Source of the DNA: Lentisphaera marina
Lineage (GTDB): Bacteria > Verrucomicrobiota > Lentisphaeria > Lentisphaerales > Lentisphaeraceae
Length of the DNA: 64,000 nt
NCBI RefSeq assembly: GCF_028745505.1
Contig: NZ_JAQZZL010000002.1
Location: 1,674,001-1,738,000 of the forward strand
Direction: 5' to 3'
This document shows positions 25,714 through 35,156 of this stretch, in pieces (position 1 is the stretch's first letter; each line of letters starts with the position of its first letter). Below the pieces are notes generated by a model. It had not been told where the DNA came from. It saw only the letters and a program-made list of their open reading frames with translations, and did not search any database. Made by a program: the position numbers and the translations under genes.

Positions 25714-25788
25714 TTCGAAGAGCACCTAGGCCTCAGTAAGTTTTCGTAGAAGTAACACTTCATTCGTCATCATAAAAACGCCATTTTT
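25714..25788. repeat. 75-bp duplicated segment, copy 2 (cobQ fossil plus ndh end)
   Basis: 72 of 75 identical to 19784-19858. Here the ndh 3' end is real and the first 46 bases are a fossil of the cobQ 3' end. The pair shows that cobQ and ndh were once direct convergent neighbours. Confidence 0.9.
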
Positions 25789-27019
25789 TACCAATGATTA
25801 ATCGTGCCCCTCGATGAAAACTGAGGTATGACCAGGTCCATTGAACAAAAACAAAAAAGCGATTTTTAAATCCACTTAAATAGAGAATGTGAATAAATAA
25901 CCAGGCGAGCCAAGCTATAAAACCATGCAGCTTAATCTTTCCTGCTTGGGCAATCGCTGAACTCCTACCAATCGTAGCCATCTTGCCTTTATCGACATAT
26001 TTAAAATCGCCAATATCTTGCCCTTTTTCACGCGCCAATAAGAGCTTAGCCAAGAAACGCCCTTGTTGCATAGCCACAGGAGCCATACCAGGAAGAGGAC
26101 GGCCATCTTTACCTATACAACTTGCTTGGTCACCAGCAACAAAAATATAAGGGTACTGTTTCATACTTAAATCAGCTTCTATTGGTACACGCCCCGCACG
26201 ATCCAACTCGACGGGTAAACTTTTACCTAAGCGACTTGCCTCGACGCCAGCGGCCCATAATACAGTGCTTGTTGGAATAGTTTCATCACTGACTTTCACA
26301 CTCTGATCATCAATATGAGTCACCGCTTGACCTAATCGAACTTCAACTCCCAATTGGCTTAAGTCACTTTGAGCTCTCTTTGATTGACCCTCATCAAATG
26401 CCGCTAAAATTCTAGGGCCAGCCTCAATTAATAGCACTCGGGTTTTACTCACATCTAATTGACTAAACTCTTCACCTAAAGTGTAGCGATTCATCTCGCC
26501 TATGGCTCCTGCGAGCTCCACTCCCGTGGGTCCTGCCCCTACAATCACAAAAGTTAGGTGCTTAGTCATTTCTAGATCATTATCAGCTTTTTCAGCTTTT
26601 TCGAAGGCCATGAAAACGCGGCGACGAATTTCAGTTGCTTGATTAATAGTTTTTAAGCCTGGCGCATACTTTTCCCAATCATTGTGTCCAAAATATGAAT
26701 GTCGTGCACCACAGGCCATAATCAGTAGATCAAAATCGTACACACCCGATTCACAAATCACCTTCTTGCTTTCTGGATCAACTTTAGTTGCATAATCCAT
26801 CACAACTTTGATATTTTTATATTTCTTTAAAATGGTCCTAATAGGTGCCGCAATATCTGCAGGACTTAAGCCTGCCATAGCGACTTGGTAAAGCAAAGGT
26901 TGAAACAGATGGTGATTACGTCTATCGATTAAAGTGACTTCAAAGCCTTCTTTATTACCCAAGTTTCGCGCGGCATTAATTCCTGCAAAACCACCTCCGA
27001 TGATAACAACCTTTTTCAT
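25760..27019 (-). CDS. ndh: Type II NADH dehydrogenase
   Basis: Single-subunit flavoprotein that passes electrons from NADH to quinone at the inner membrane without pumping protons. 419 residues: FAD motif GGGFAG at 8-13, the family stretch NHHLFQPLLYQVAMAGLS, NADH motif VIVGAGPTGVELAGAIGEM in the middle, and FVAGDQAS near residue 290. The C-terminal 60 residues are hydrophobic and aromatic, the usual peripheral membrane anchor. No ribosome binding site closer than AGGA 14 bases upstream. Its stop codon lies inside the 75-bp repeat. Confidence 0.95.
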   Translation of the reverse strand: MKKVVIIGGGFAGINAARNLGNKEGFEVTLIDRRNHHLFQPLLYQVAMAGLSPADIAAPIRTILKKYKNIKVVMDYATKVDPESKKVICESGVYDFDLLIMACGARHSYFGHNDWEKYAPGLKTINQATEIRRRVFMAFEKAEKADNDLEMTKHLTFVIVGAGPTGVELAGAIGEMNRYTLGEEFSQLDVSKTRVLLIEAGPRILAAFDEGQSKRAQSDLSQLGVEVRLGQAVTHIDDQSVKVSDETIPTSTVLWAAGVEASRLGKSLPVELDRAGRVPIEADLSMKQYPYIFVAGDQASCIGKDGRPLPGMAPVAMQQGRFLAKLLLAREKGQDIGDFKYVDKGKMATIGRSSAIAQAGKIKLHGFIAWLAWLFIHILYLSGFKNRFFVFVQWTWSYLSFHRGARLIIGKKWRFYDDE

Positions 27020-27363
27020 TTTTCTAGGGAATTCCTATTAGCTATCTTGTTCCATTAATTTAATAAGCATTATTCCCATTTTATACCGTAAATGACAGCT
27101 ATCCAAACCTCAAATAAAAATACCTGTTAAATATTTAACAGGTATGACACGGAGGAAAACGAAAGTCTATTTTTCAGCCAATAAATCTCCAAAAGACCTA
27201 AGCGATTTATCTGTAGACAAGTCATTGCTACACCAAAAGACCTAGCACATTTGCTAAATGTTAGTCGTCAAATCATAGTCGCTTGAGTTACAAGTTTTTG
27301 ATGCGGTGCTATTGTAGAGGAATTATAAATGAGCTGTACTCAGTTAAAATAAGGATTAAATAA
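27020..27363. other. Intergenic control region between ndh and the 27364 gene
   Basis: 344 bases between divergent genes. It contains a perfect 24-bp palindrome (27121-27144) and, from 27269 on, the sequence duplicated at 24025/25442. No RNA gene seen. AAGGA precedes the GTG of the 27364 gene. Confidence 0.6.
27121..27144. promoter_or_regulatory. Perfect 24-bp palindrome upstream of ndh
   Basis: TACCTGTTAAAT followed directly by its exact reverse complement, no loop. Located about 100 bases upstream of the ndh ATG. The A+T-rich, loop-free form suits a dimeric repressor operator better than a terminator, although on the minus strand it runs into five T. Confidence 0.5.
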
Positions 27364-27494
27364 GTGCTTAATAAATTCCCCAAGCCCCAACAGGGACTCA
27401 GTAGCTTCAAAGTTGGTGACGAAGTAAAACGGCTAGGTTTTTCACTCCCGGAAGAATCTTATTACGAAATCATCAATCCTGATGAACATTTAGT
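27269..27494. repeat. Parental copy of the duplicated 27364-gene segment, with intact IS target site
   Basis: Matches 24025-24047 plus 25442-25651. The 8 bases TGAGTTAC at 27284-27291 are the uninterrupted counterpart of the IS256-type target site. Confidence 0.88.
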
Positions 27495-27756
27495 TCGTAG
27501 CTTGGTCTCCGGTGAAGAAGTTTGTCTAAGCGGGAGTTATTTTCTTAGTTTAGAAGAAGCTGAACTGCTTCCAGATGAGGCCATTGACCTAGAAAATGCT
27601 GAAGCGGGAGAGAGCTACTACCATGCTCACACTGGAGTCACCTATCAAGTTGCTCACAAACAAGTTGATCCAGATACAGTGAGTATGATTAATCTAGAAA
27701 GTGGTGATCAAAGCCTATTTCCACGCATTGGTAATGCTCAGTTTTACAAAAACTAA
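27364..27756 (+). CDS. Conserved-looking acidic protein of unknown function, paralogous to a local pseudogene
   Basis: 130 residues, GTG start with AAGGA nine bases upstream. Acidic, soluble, no signal peptide, no cysteine pairs. Short beta-type segments (FKVGDEVKRLGFSL, AGESYYHAHTGVTYQVAHK) suggest a small beta-rich fold. Not recognised. A truncated paralogue lies at 25521. The strong conservation between the two copies in the coding part shows that the reading frame is right. Confidence 0.7.
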   Translation: MLNKFPKPQQGLSSFKVGDEVKRLGFSLPEESYYEIINPDEHLVRSLVSGEEVCLSGSYFLSLEEAELLPDEAIDLENAEAGESYYHAHTGVTYQVAHKQVDPDTVSMINLESGDQSLFPRIGNAQFYKN

Positions 27757-27761
27757 CTGAC

Positions 27762-28763
27762 TTACTGAACCTGACAGTTGTAGAGGTAGTTTAAATTACC
27801 GCCACGGTGAAAAGCCTCTAAGCGAATTTTATCACCTTTTGAATAACGATTGAGTTTTCTGGTTGCTTCTTTAGAAAAGCGACAATAAATATATTCATAA
27901 TTTCTACGAATAGTTATACGTGCTTCGCCATCTTCATCTAGACTTATGCTATAAATCTCATCACGAAAGGCAAACTTTTGATTTTTGTACTTTTCATCAG
28001 CTTTAATAATATCTCTTTTATATGCTTCGACGACTCTACCTAAATCAACTTTCATCGCTTTTCTTTCTTCGAATTTTTCGAGTACTTTTAAGGTGTCCAC
28101 ATCCAATTTTGCACTTTCATCGGAAAGTTTCGCGCGAATGTTAATTTTGTCTCCTGGCTGAAGTGAAGCAAAATCCTTTAATGTTTCATCTGCATAATAA
28201 ATATAAAAAGAAGCGTCTTTCACTCGAAAGTAGGTGTAGTTTGATCCACCGCTACTACTGGAATAATATCCTGAATATGTATTATTGAGGGGGTAATATC
28301 CAGTTAAATTCAAAGTCTTACCTTTATACTTTTCACGGCACAAATGAATATTATCGAGTTCTTCAGCAAAGGTCATAAAGTCCATTTCTGGAGTCGTAGC
28401 TCCCGCCTGAGCATTTACTTTATCTAAGCTAGTAAAGATGCAGGAACGTAATGTTGAGGAATTCCCATAAACCAATACTTCCACGGTCACTTGCTTACCA
28501 TTCACTAAACTAGGGTTTTTCAGCTCTTCTGGTTTCAACTGCAACAAATATGTCTTTCCAAAACGAGCCGTATCCTTTAGGTAAATCTTACTACGAGTAC
28601 TGATTCGCTTATCGGTAAAAAAGAGTTTACCACTTGTCACAACTCGCTTGCCTGAATACTTCATTTGATTAGCTTTCAAATCAGACAAGCTGATAACTGT
28701 AGTAGCCTCTACTGCACAGAGATGCAGCGCTAAAAATAATACTAGGGTGAATAACTTTTTCAT
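27762..28763 (-). CDS. Secreted protein with OB-fold-like repeats
   Basis: 333 residues from the ATG at 28763; the frame is open ten codons further, but AGAGG lies just before this ATG and it begins a good signal peptide (MKKLFTLVLFLALHLCAVEA). Three similar segments follow, each with a KY-x-GK/N motif (MKYSGKRVVTSGKL near 45, KYKGKTLNLTGYY near 155, KYKNQKFAFRDEI near 250) and then alternating strands, reminiscent of the tRNA_anti-like OB-fold domains common in secreted bacterial proteins. Ligand unknown. A Tyr/Ser/Gly-rich loop interrupts the second repeat. Confidence 0.75.
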   Translation of the reverse strand: MKKLFTLVLFLALHLCAVEATTVISLSDLKANQMKYSGKRVVTSGKLFFTDKRISTRSKIYLKDTARFGKTYLLQLKPEELKNPSLVNGKQVTVEVLVYGNSSTLRSCIFTSLDKVNAQAGATTPEMDFMTFAEELDNIHLCREKYKGKTLNLTGYYPLNNTYSGYYSSSSGGSNYTYFRVKDASFYIYYADETLKDFASLQPGDKINIRAKLSDESAKLDVDTLKVLEKFEERKAMKVDLGRVVEAYKRDIIKADEKYKNQKFAFRDEIYSISLDEDGEARITIRRNYEYIYCRFSKEATRKLNRYSKGDKIRLEAFHRGGNLNYLYNCQVQ

Positions 28764-28889
28764 ACTTTCCTCTTTGTAATAAAATATCTCCACAAGCTTA
28801 ACTTCATTCTCGTAAATGAAAACATTGCTTTGTAAATAATTTGTAAAAATACGAACACTTACTTAGTCAAACACATGACAACTAGCAAT

Positions 28890-31800
28890 TTACTTTAATT
28901 TGTAAATTAAGCCCATTCCCACACAAAAACTTAGGAGGAACAAGAATATACTGGGTAACTGTGAGGATTTATTAACTTTATTAGATTTCATATCGAGCTT
29001 AAAGTCAATCTGTAAAGGTTTCTCCAAGTCAATCATCATTTCACGATGAAATTCAAGTTGTTTCCCATGCTCAGGCAAATCGAGCGCTAGTGCCTGAACT
29101 CTTTTACGTGCCGCTTTTTGACGAGAGAATATTTTTTCACCTATGCTTCCCAAAGCTAAGGAATCATTCTCTTGCAAATTTTGCTCCAAGGCTCTTACAT
29201 CATTCACATTATAATTTTTATTGAACTTTAGATCTTTCCCCATCATCAATAAATTATCGCGCCGGTTAGCGATGGCCATTTGTGCTTGCGTTCTCCATAG
29301 TTTATTCAATTGCATCTTGGCATCCTCTTGTTTGCCTTTATCACCCAAACTCTCCTCCACCACTTGTTCCAACTGAACTCGAGCCTCTACATTCCTTCCC
29401 TGCTTACTCATCAGCAAACCTTGGTCAATACTTTTCTTCTGCATTGACTCCGTCCGACCTCGAAGACCATAGTGATTCACGACTTCCTCCGAACTCACTA
29501 GGTTGGCTAGAGTATATGTCTCTAGATATTTCATATTTCCTGAAAAGTCTTTATAAATAGCATTTTCAGGCATATAAATATTCCAACGAATATCTTTGAG
29601 AGGCAAATCAAACGCTGGCCCGACAACGCTACTGAGTTCACTCGCTTCGTTTATATATAAAATTTCAATCTCTACATTTTTCTGCCCTACTTGGGTAGGA
29701 CGTGATTTTAAGGGAATTAAGATATGCCCTTCCCTGTCCATTGGTCTCACCGTCTTTTGATCGATATTCACATTCATGAGACGCGCACCTGCAGGGAGAA
29801 TGACTTTTAAGTAAGGTTTTGTCACTGGATCCATTAATAAACTGAGGTGTGAGATCTGAGATGAATCAATGCCCACTTGTGTCTTGATATCGAGTGACTT
29901 CACTTCAGCAGGTAAACTTTTAGCTAATGACTTAACATCCAAATGAACTTTCATCTGACTAGCAGCATTTAAACTTTTAAAACAGGCTCGTGAATTGGCT
30001 AAATCTTTGGGTGTTTTAAGACTATCTAGCTCGCGAAAATCTATTTTCTTAAAGCCCTTCAAAGACTCATATTTCAAAGATATATTTGAAGCTGCGAAAA
30101 AGATTAAATGCCCCGTTTGTCGTGTAGCAGCTAGCAGTTTTATCGGAGCTAAGTCAATTTCTTGTTGAGTCACAGCACTTTGCCAATTCAGCTCAAAACT
30201 GAGCTTTCCTATTTGTGGACTCTGAAGATCTAGCTCCCAATTATTTTTATCTACGGTCCGTAATCTTGCAATATTCTTCCCTCGAATATCAAGATTATCT
30301 AATGCTTGATCACTAGTAAATCTTAAAGTTCGTATGGGTGCTTTTTCTATTTGGATATCCATTTTCATCATTCCTTTTAGAAGCTTATCCTCGAGGCGCA
30401 TAGTCTGCATAAATTGACATTCTTGACTTGCTTCCAAAGTTTTTTTCAACAAGTCCACACTCCAACCTGAAGCCAAGAGACGTAAACTTTGGCTACCATC
30501 TTCTTTTCGTGATGCCGTTGAGGTATTCTGACTCTGGAGGACCTCCAGATGGAAGCCTTTTTCCACTGAAATAAGCAATGAACCCGTTTGTCTCCCACCA
30601 TCAACTAAAGTGAGGTGAGGCACTGAAGGTTTTGTAGGAATTTCTGGGACAATTTTTACTAAAGATAATTGTACGGGAAGTTGCCCCAAAATTTTACGAC
30701 TTAAGTATAAACTCAACACCTTGCTCTCATCATCATGTTCCACGTCCCAATAAGAGAGATTTTGACATTGCACATTTTCGACCTCATAATCCACGGGGAC
30801 TTTGATTTTTAAGTTGAATACCCCACTCTTCTTCACCTTTATCTGCAAATTGGAATTCAGACTTAAACGATTCGAAGACAAATGAAAGTGATGATCGGCA
30901 AAAAGACTGAGTTCAGAACGCACTTTTGATAGCTGTAAATTCAAAGTCGGCTTAGCCGAACTAAATTGCCAGGCAGATAAATCTGATTCAGGTTCCGTCG
31001 TAAAATCAACTTTAGGTCGACCTGATAATTTTCGACAATTCACTGGAGCCATAACTCGCATGGCTAAGCCCAATTGCGAAGCCATGATCATTCGACCACG
31101 AACTGAGCGCGCCCCCTCTAAGTGAGCCAGTTCTAATTTCACTGTTTGCGGGAGTCGCAAATTGGTGCGGCGGCTACTAATTTTAAAGGATAAATTTTTC
31201 TCATTTTCACTATTTAGGAATGTTAACTTCAAGTCTCTAGTCGTCGCATCGTAATCCCAAGAGATACTCTTTTTAGGATTTGCACTAAGCACCGATTCCA
31301 GTTGCCAATTTTCCGGCATTTTAAGCACTACGGAAGGAAGAATGCCATTCATCAAACGTAGATGAAAGTTCTGTTCTAGGCTCAAGAGTCCTTCGGAGGC
31401 GACAAGTCGAACTTCTTGCTCTGCATAAAAATCTGCTTGAGTTAATTCATCATCCAAAGTTTCTCTCACAAATTCTCGCGGGTAATTTTCAAGTAAAGTG
31501 AATTGACTAAACCCATCACTATCCTCACGAGAAAGCATCAATTTACTTTTTGCCTGCCATGACTCTCCTATCAGTTTCAAATTGAGTCGTTTAACTGATG
31601 AATTTGGCAGGAAACTCCAATCAAAATTTAGTTTCTCGCTAAAATAAGCTTCTTCATTTTTCAACTTTACTTGGCTCTCTTTTACATATTGAACGGCTTC
31701 AATACTATAGGAATAATTGACTTCAAAACGTTCAACTTTTTCAAGTAATTTTAAACTCAGTGCTCCAGAAGGGTGCATATGGGTTTCTGCTATTTTTTTA

Positions 31801-34800
31801 TCAAAGACAATACTCTCCATAGTCGTCATCTGACCTTTAGGTAAGCTAGCTAAAACTTGAAGTCTTTGAGGTATTAAGTAAAATACATCGCCTTTATCAC
31901 CGTTTAGATGCGCCTGTATTTTCACCTTAAGTTTTTTGTAGGACTCATCTAATTCGACATCAATCTGAGCATCTGAAAACATATTTTCCTCAACAATTAC
32001 GCAAAGTTCCTTTTGTTTTTGATCTATTTTTTCACTTGCTTCTACACTGGGCATTAAACAGAAGCTACAGAGTATCAAGGCGCTTGCTGGTCGAAGTTTT
32101 TTACACAATTGCAGAAGATAAGGCCCCATAAAGAGTGCTGCACTAAGTACCAAGAGTAAAGGCATGAGACTGAGATATAGCAATTCTGCATAAGCCCATG
32201 ATTGCACCGAATAACACAAAACGAGAAAAGCACCTCCAGATAGCAATCGTGATTTTTTAACAAACGCCATTACAAACATCAAAAAGGCTAAACCAAGCAT
32301 GATGACATGACTTAAATGAGGTCCCGAAGAATTCACACTAGATAGAGTGTTAACTTTGGCCTTTATGTAGGGCTGTGCCAATTCCTTGAGTGACATACTT
32401 CTAAAGGTGTAAACTTCTTGAGGCAGCTCAATTCCATTTTGAACCTCAATTCTCAAAGAAGATAAATACATGATGCTAAAGACCGCAATCATAAGAGTCA
32501 ATAATATGCGTACAAAGCTCGCTTTAATCTTAAATACTGAGGCAAAAGGTAATGCGAGACAAGATAGCGTGAGCAAAATCAAACTCGGCCAATTGAGCTT
32601 TCTTATGACTAAACGACATTTATCTAAAAAACTCATATCCCCTCCTCTTTCATAGTGCTCTTGAGGGAGAATATTACTTTCGATATCTGATAATAAGTAG
32701 GCTTTAGGTAAATTTAATTCCCACTCTGAATGGAGTGTCACCGCATCTAAACTCGGGGCATTGAGCTGTAAGTCTTCCCCATCCTTTAAAGCATTTTGTT
32801 TACTCGTCCAAGTCAACTCAACTTTTAAAAGCTTATTGGGATCTGTATTTCGTTTAAGAGGGATCAATAATTTTTTATCATCGGCAATTGGACGAACTAA
32901 TTCGCCCTCAACTTTACATCGTCCCAATACACTGCCTTCCTTCATAGTGATACTCAAGAATTGACGATTTCGATTACCAACCATAAAGCTCGCTTTATGA
33001 CTGGCGGAACCATCTTCAACTAAAGTGCTTTGTATCATGCTACTGGCAATGACGTGTCCCAATAAGTTTACATCCGCCAGGGTTTTCAACTTAACCTGAA
33101 CTTGGTGTGGAGAAGTCGTGTAACGAAAGACTTGAATCAAGGGGTTTGAATGAAGCATTTGATAGGCTTCGGGCAATTGTTTTTCTTCGATTTGAAAGAC
33201 ACCATCTTCAGACTGATATGACTGGCTTCTAATTGTATTTGATCCACTTAAAGTGATATAGCCACTTTCACTCTCGGCATTTAACAAGCGTACTTCGCCA
33301 CAACTTAAATCACTCTCTTTAAATTCACTGGGCGCATCATAGCTAACCAGTAAATTATAGCTTCCCATTATCCTTTGATTTAAAGTGATTTCATAAATTC
33401 CCTCACTCACTTTCTTTAATTGAGGTCGGTAATTACCACTGATTTCTGGATTCTTTATTTTTGCGGGAATCGCAAGCTTTAATTTACTAGTGGGCGCCGC
33501 AGATATTTTCATCGTGAATAATGAACTCGCATACACGGTGCTCTCTCCCAAAGAATACATGTGTAGGCCCTCCACTTTTATACGTGGTTTTAGCTTTTTG
33601 ACACTGACTGTACTTCCCCACCCGAGCTCTCTAAAACGCCAAGTTGACTGCTGATTTTTCAAGCGTTTTGCGACTGCATTTTCTGGTAACTCCAAGAGTC
33701 CTTTCACTTCATTTAAATTCACTGAAAAACCTTCTAAGGCACCGACATTAATGAAGCCGCGTTCCGAACGCACCCCGATGCAGCTCACACTTGGATACAC
33801 GAAACTTTTACTCCAATCACTTATCGCACGTTCTTGCTCAATAGTAATATTATGGATCCCCTGGATTTCAGCTAAACGCACCCGTAAAATTCGATAGCCC
33901 GTGAAGTCTTCGACTTCATAGGAATTGACGCCATTGACTGCCACTGGAATAAAATCTCCCTCTAAACGAAAGCTCAATTCATCTAGCGCGGCTTCCCTTA
34001 CATCGAGTTTGAAGCTCGATAGGTGACGGATATCATTTTCTTTGACAAACAGATCGTGGTTCGCACTCACATCAACTACGGGCTTGATCTCCTTTAATTT
34101 GAGATCCAATTGAATCGGTAAACTTGGGAAGCTATATAACTGACTCCCCTTCTGAACTTTACCTTCTACGCGAATTAAGCCTTGGTGATTTGTTGTAATC
34201 ACTTTCACAGGAATCATTGACTTTAGGAACAATTCCCCCGAACTTTTAAGAACCTTTTGCGGAACTGGCAAAATAATTTCATGTTCTGCAGGTACTTGAT
34301 CAACGCTAATTTCACCCTTTAAACGAATACTCATTCGCGTATGAGAAGTCTTACTCTCTAAGGTGAGTAAGCGTTGCCCTTCCTCTTGACTTTCCTTGAT
34401 TTCAAAACCTTTTGCTAGCACATTGGTAAGAACAAAATTTTGAGGCAAGTCAAACATCAACTTCTTTCGCGCACCATTGATGACTGACCAATCATAGATC
34501 ACATCCAATTGCAAAGCCCCCGAAACTACCAAGACTTGCGACTTAATTTTTACGATATCCAAGGCTTTGGGTTTAGTCTTTTCATCTTGCTCTTGTTCCC
34601 AAGTAAATGAAAAGCCTTTTTGCAGCGGTAATTTCCCCGAGAATGAAGCTCTACCTTCTTCAATTCCCCCCAATTTAATTTTGGATTGATTGAATTGTAA
34701 GTTCTTTAATTCACTCGGATATGATAAAGCAAACGGACGCAGAGTTTGCATTGGCAAGCTCAAACCCTTAACGCTATATTTCTCACCTTGTTTTTCAGCT

Positions 34801-35126
34801 GATTTCTGGTAAGTCACTAGACAAGTTTGATTTTTAGTATTGGTTTTCAAGACTAAAAAATAGCGATTGCCCTCACGGCTAATCTCATAGTTTTTACTAT
34901 AGCTAAAAGATTGAATTGGCATGCCCTCACCTAAAGCAAAACGATGCCCTGCCATCCCACTAAACTCATACTCTGCATCGACGTAAAACTGCTGCTGATC
35001 AATGCGAAATTCTAATTTCTCAATACTTAATTCATTAGTGATTTTATCCTCTTTACTCCAGGGCCAAAACGCATTTGTGCTTAGGCAAAGTAAAGACATA
35101 ATAAACAAAAATACTATCCTGTTCAT
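28890..35126 (-). CDS. Giant membrane-anchored envelope protein, 2078 residues
   Basis: Not recognised as a known family. Signal peptide at about 1-19 (ends NAF), then about 800 residues of beta-rich, extracytoplasmic-type sequence. A central block of about six membrane helices spans roughly 840-1028 and ends in MPSVEASEK, which looks like an internal signal-peptide cleavage site. A second beta-rich half of about 1000 residues follows, including a helical stretch near 1880-2000, and a last membrane helix at about 2056-2074. It is the third gene of the ECF sigma operon; AAGGAG precedes the ATG, 30 bases after the anti-sigma/vWA gene. A large double-domain envelope structure or sensor scaffold is the best guess. 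Internal processing into two proteins is possible. Confidence 0.85.
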   Translation of the reverse strand: MNRIVFLFIMSLLCLSTNAFWPWSKEDKITNELSIEKLEFRIDQQQFYVDAEYEFSGMAGHRFALGEGMPIQSFSYSKNYEISREGNRYFLVLKTNTKNQTCLVTYQKSAEKQGEKYSVKGLSLPMQTLRPFALSYPSELKNLQFNQSKIKLGGIEEGRASFSGKLPLQKGFSFTWEQEQDEKTKPKALDIVKIKSQVLVVSGALQLDVIYDWSVINGARKKLMFDLPQNFVLTNVLAKGFEIKESQEEGQRLLTLESKTSHTRMSIRLKGEISVDQVPAEHEIILPVPQKVLKSSGELFLKSMIPVKVITTNHQGLIRVEGKVQKGSQLYSFPSLPIQLDLKLKEIKPVVDVSANHDLFVKENDIRHLSSFKLDVREAALDELSFRLEGDFIPVAVNGVNSYEVEDFTGYRILRVRLAEIQGIHNITIEQERAISDWSKSFVYPSVSCIGVRSERGFINVGALEGFSVNLNEVKGLLELPENAVAKRLKNQQSTWRFRELGWGSTVSVKKLKPRIKVEGLHMYSLGESTVYASSLFTMKISAAPTSKLKLAIPAKIKNPEISGNYRPQLKKVSEGIYEITLNQRIMGSYNLLVSYDAPSEFKESDLSCGEVRLLNAESESGYITLSGSNTIRSQSYQSEDGVFQIEEKQLPEAYQMLHSNPLIQVFRYTTSPHQVQVKLKTLADVNLLGHVIASSMIQSTLVEDGSASHKASFMVGNRNRQFLSITMKEGSVLGRCKVEGELVRPIADDKKLLIPLKRNTDPNKLLKVELTWTSKQNALKDGEDLQLNAPSLDAVTLHSEWELNLPKAYLLSDIESNILPQEHYERGGDMSFLDKCRLVIRKLNWPSLILLTLSCLALPFASVFKIKASFVRILLTLMIAVFSIMYLSSLRIEVQNGIELPQEVYTFRSMSLKELAQPYIKAKVNTLSSVNSSGPHLSHVIMLGLAFLMFVMAFVKKSRLLSGGAFLVLCYSVQSWAYAELLYLSLMPLLLVLSAALFMGPYLLQLCKKLRPASALILCSFCLMPSVEASEKIDQKQKELCVIVEENMFSDAQIDVELDESYKKLKVKIQAHLNGDKGDVFYLIPQRLQVLASLPKGQMTTMESIVFDKKIAETHMHPSGALSLKLLEKVERFEVNYSYSIEAVQYVKESQVKLKNEEAYFSEKLNFDWSFLPNSSVKRLNLKLIGESWQAKSKLMLSREDSDGFSQFTLLENYPREFVRETLDDELTQADFYAEQEVRLVASEGLLSLEQNFHLRLMNGILPSVVLKMPENWQLESVLSANPKKSISWDYDATTRDLKLTFLNSENEKNLSFKISSRRTNLRLPQTVKLELAHLEGARSVRGRMIMASQLGLAMRVMAPVNCRKLSGRPKVDFTTEPESDLSAWQFSSAKPTLNLQLSKVRSELSLFADHHFHLSSNRLSLNSNLQIKVKKSGVFNLKIKVPVDYEVENVQCQNLSYWDVEHDDESKVLSLYLSRKILGQLPVQLSLVKIVPEIPTKPSVPHLTLVDGGRQTGSLLISVEKGFHLEVLQSQNTSTASRKEDGSQSLRLLASGWSVDLLKKTLEASQECQFMQTMRLEDKLLKGMMKMDIQIEKAPIRTLRFTSDQALDNLDIRGKNIARLRTVDKNNWELDLQSPQIGKLSFELNWQSAVTQQEIDLAPIKLLAATRQTGHLIFFAASNISLKYESLKGFKKIDFRELDSLKTPKDLANSRACFKSLNAASQMKVHLDVKSLAKSLPAEVKSLDIKTQVGIDSSQISHLSLLMDPVTKPYLKVILPAGARLMNVNIDQKTVRPMDREGHILIPLKSRPTQVGQKNVEIEILYINEASELSSVVGPAFDLPLKDIRWNIYMPENAIYKDFSGNMKYLETYTLANLVSSEEVVNHYGLRGRTESMQKKSIDQGLLMSKQGRNVEARVQLEQVVEESLGDKGKQEDAKMQLNKLWRTQAQMAIANRRDNLLMMGKDLKFNKNYNVNDVRALEQNLQENDSLALGSIGEKIFSRQKAARKRVQALALDLPEHGKQLEFHREMMIDLEKPLQIDFKLDMKSNKVNKSSQLPSIFLFLLSFCVGMGLIYKLK

Positions 35127-35156
35127 GAGCTTTCTCCTTATGTTAAATTGTGACTG

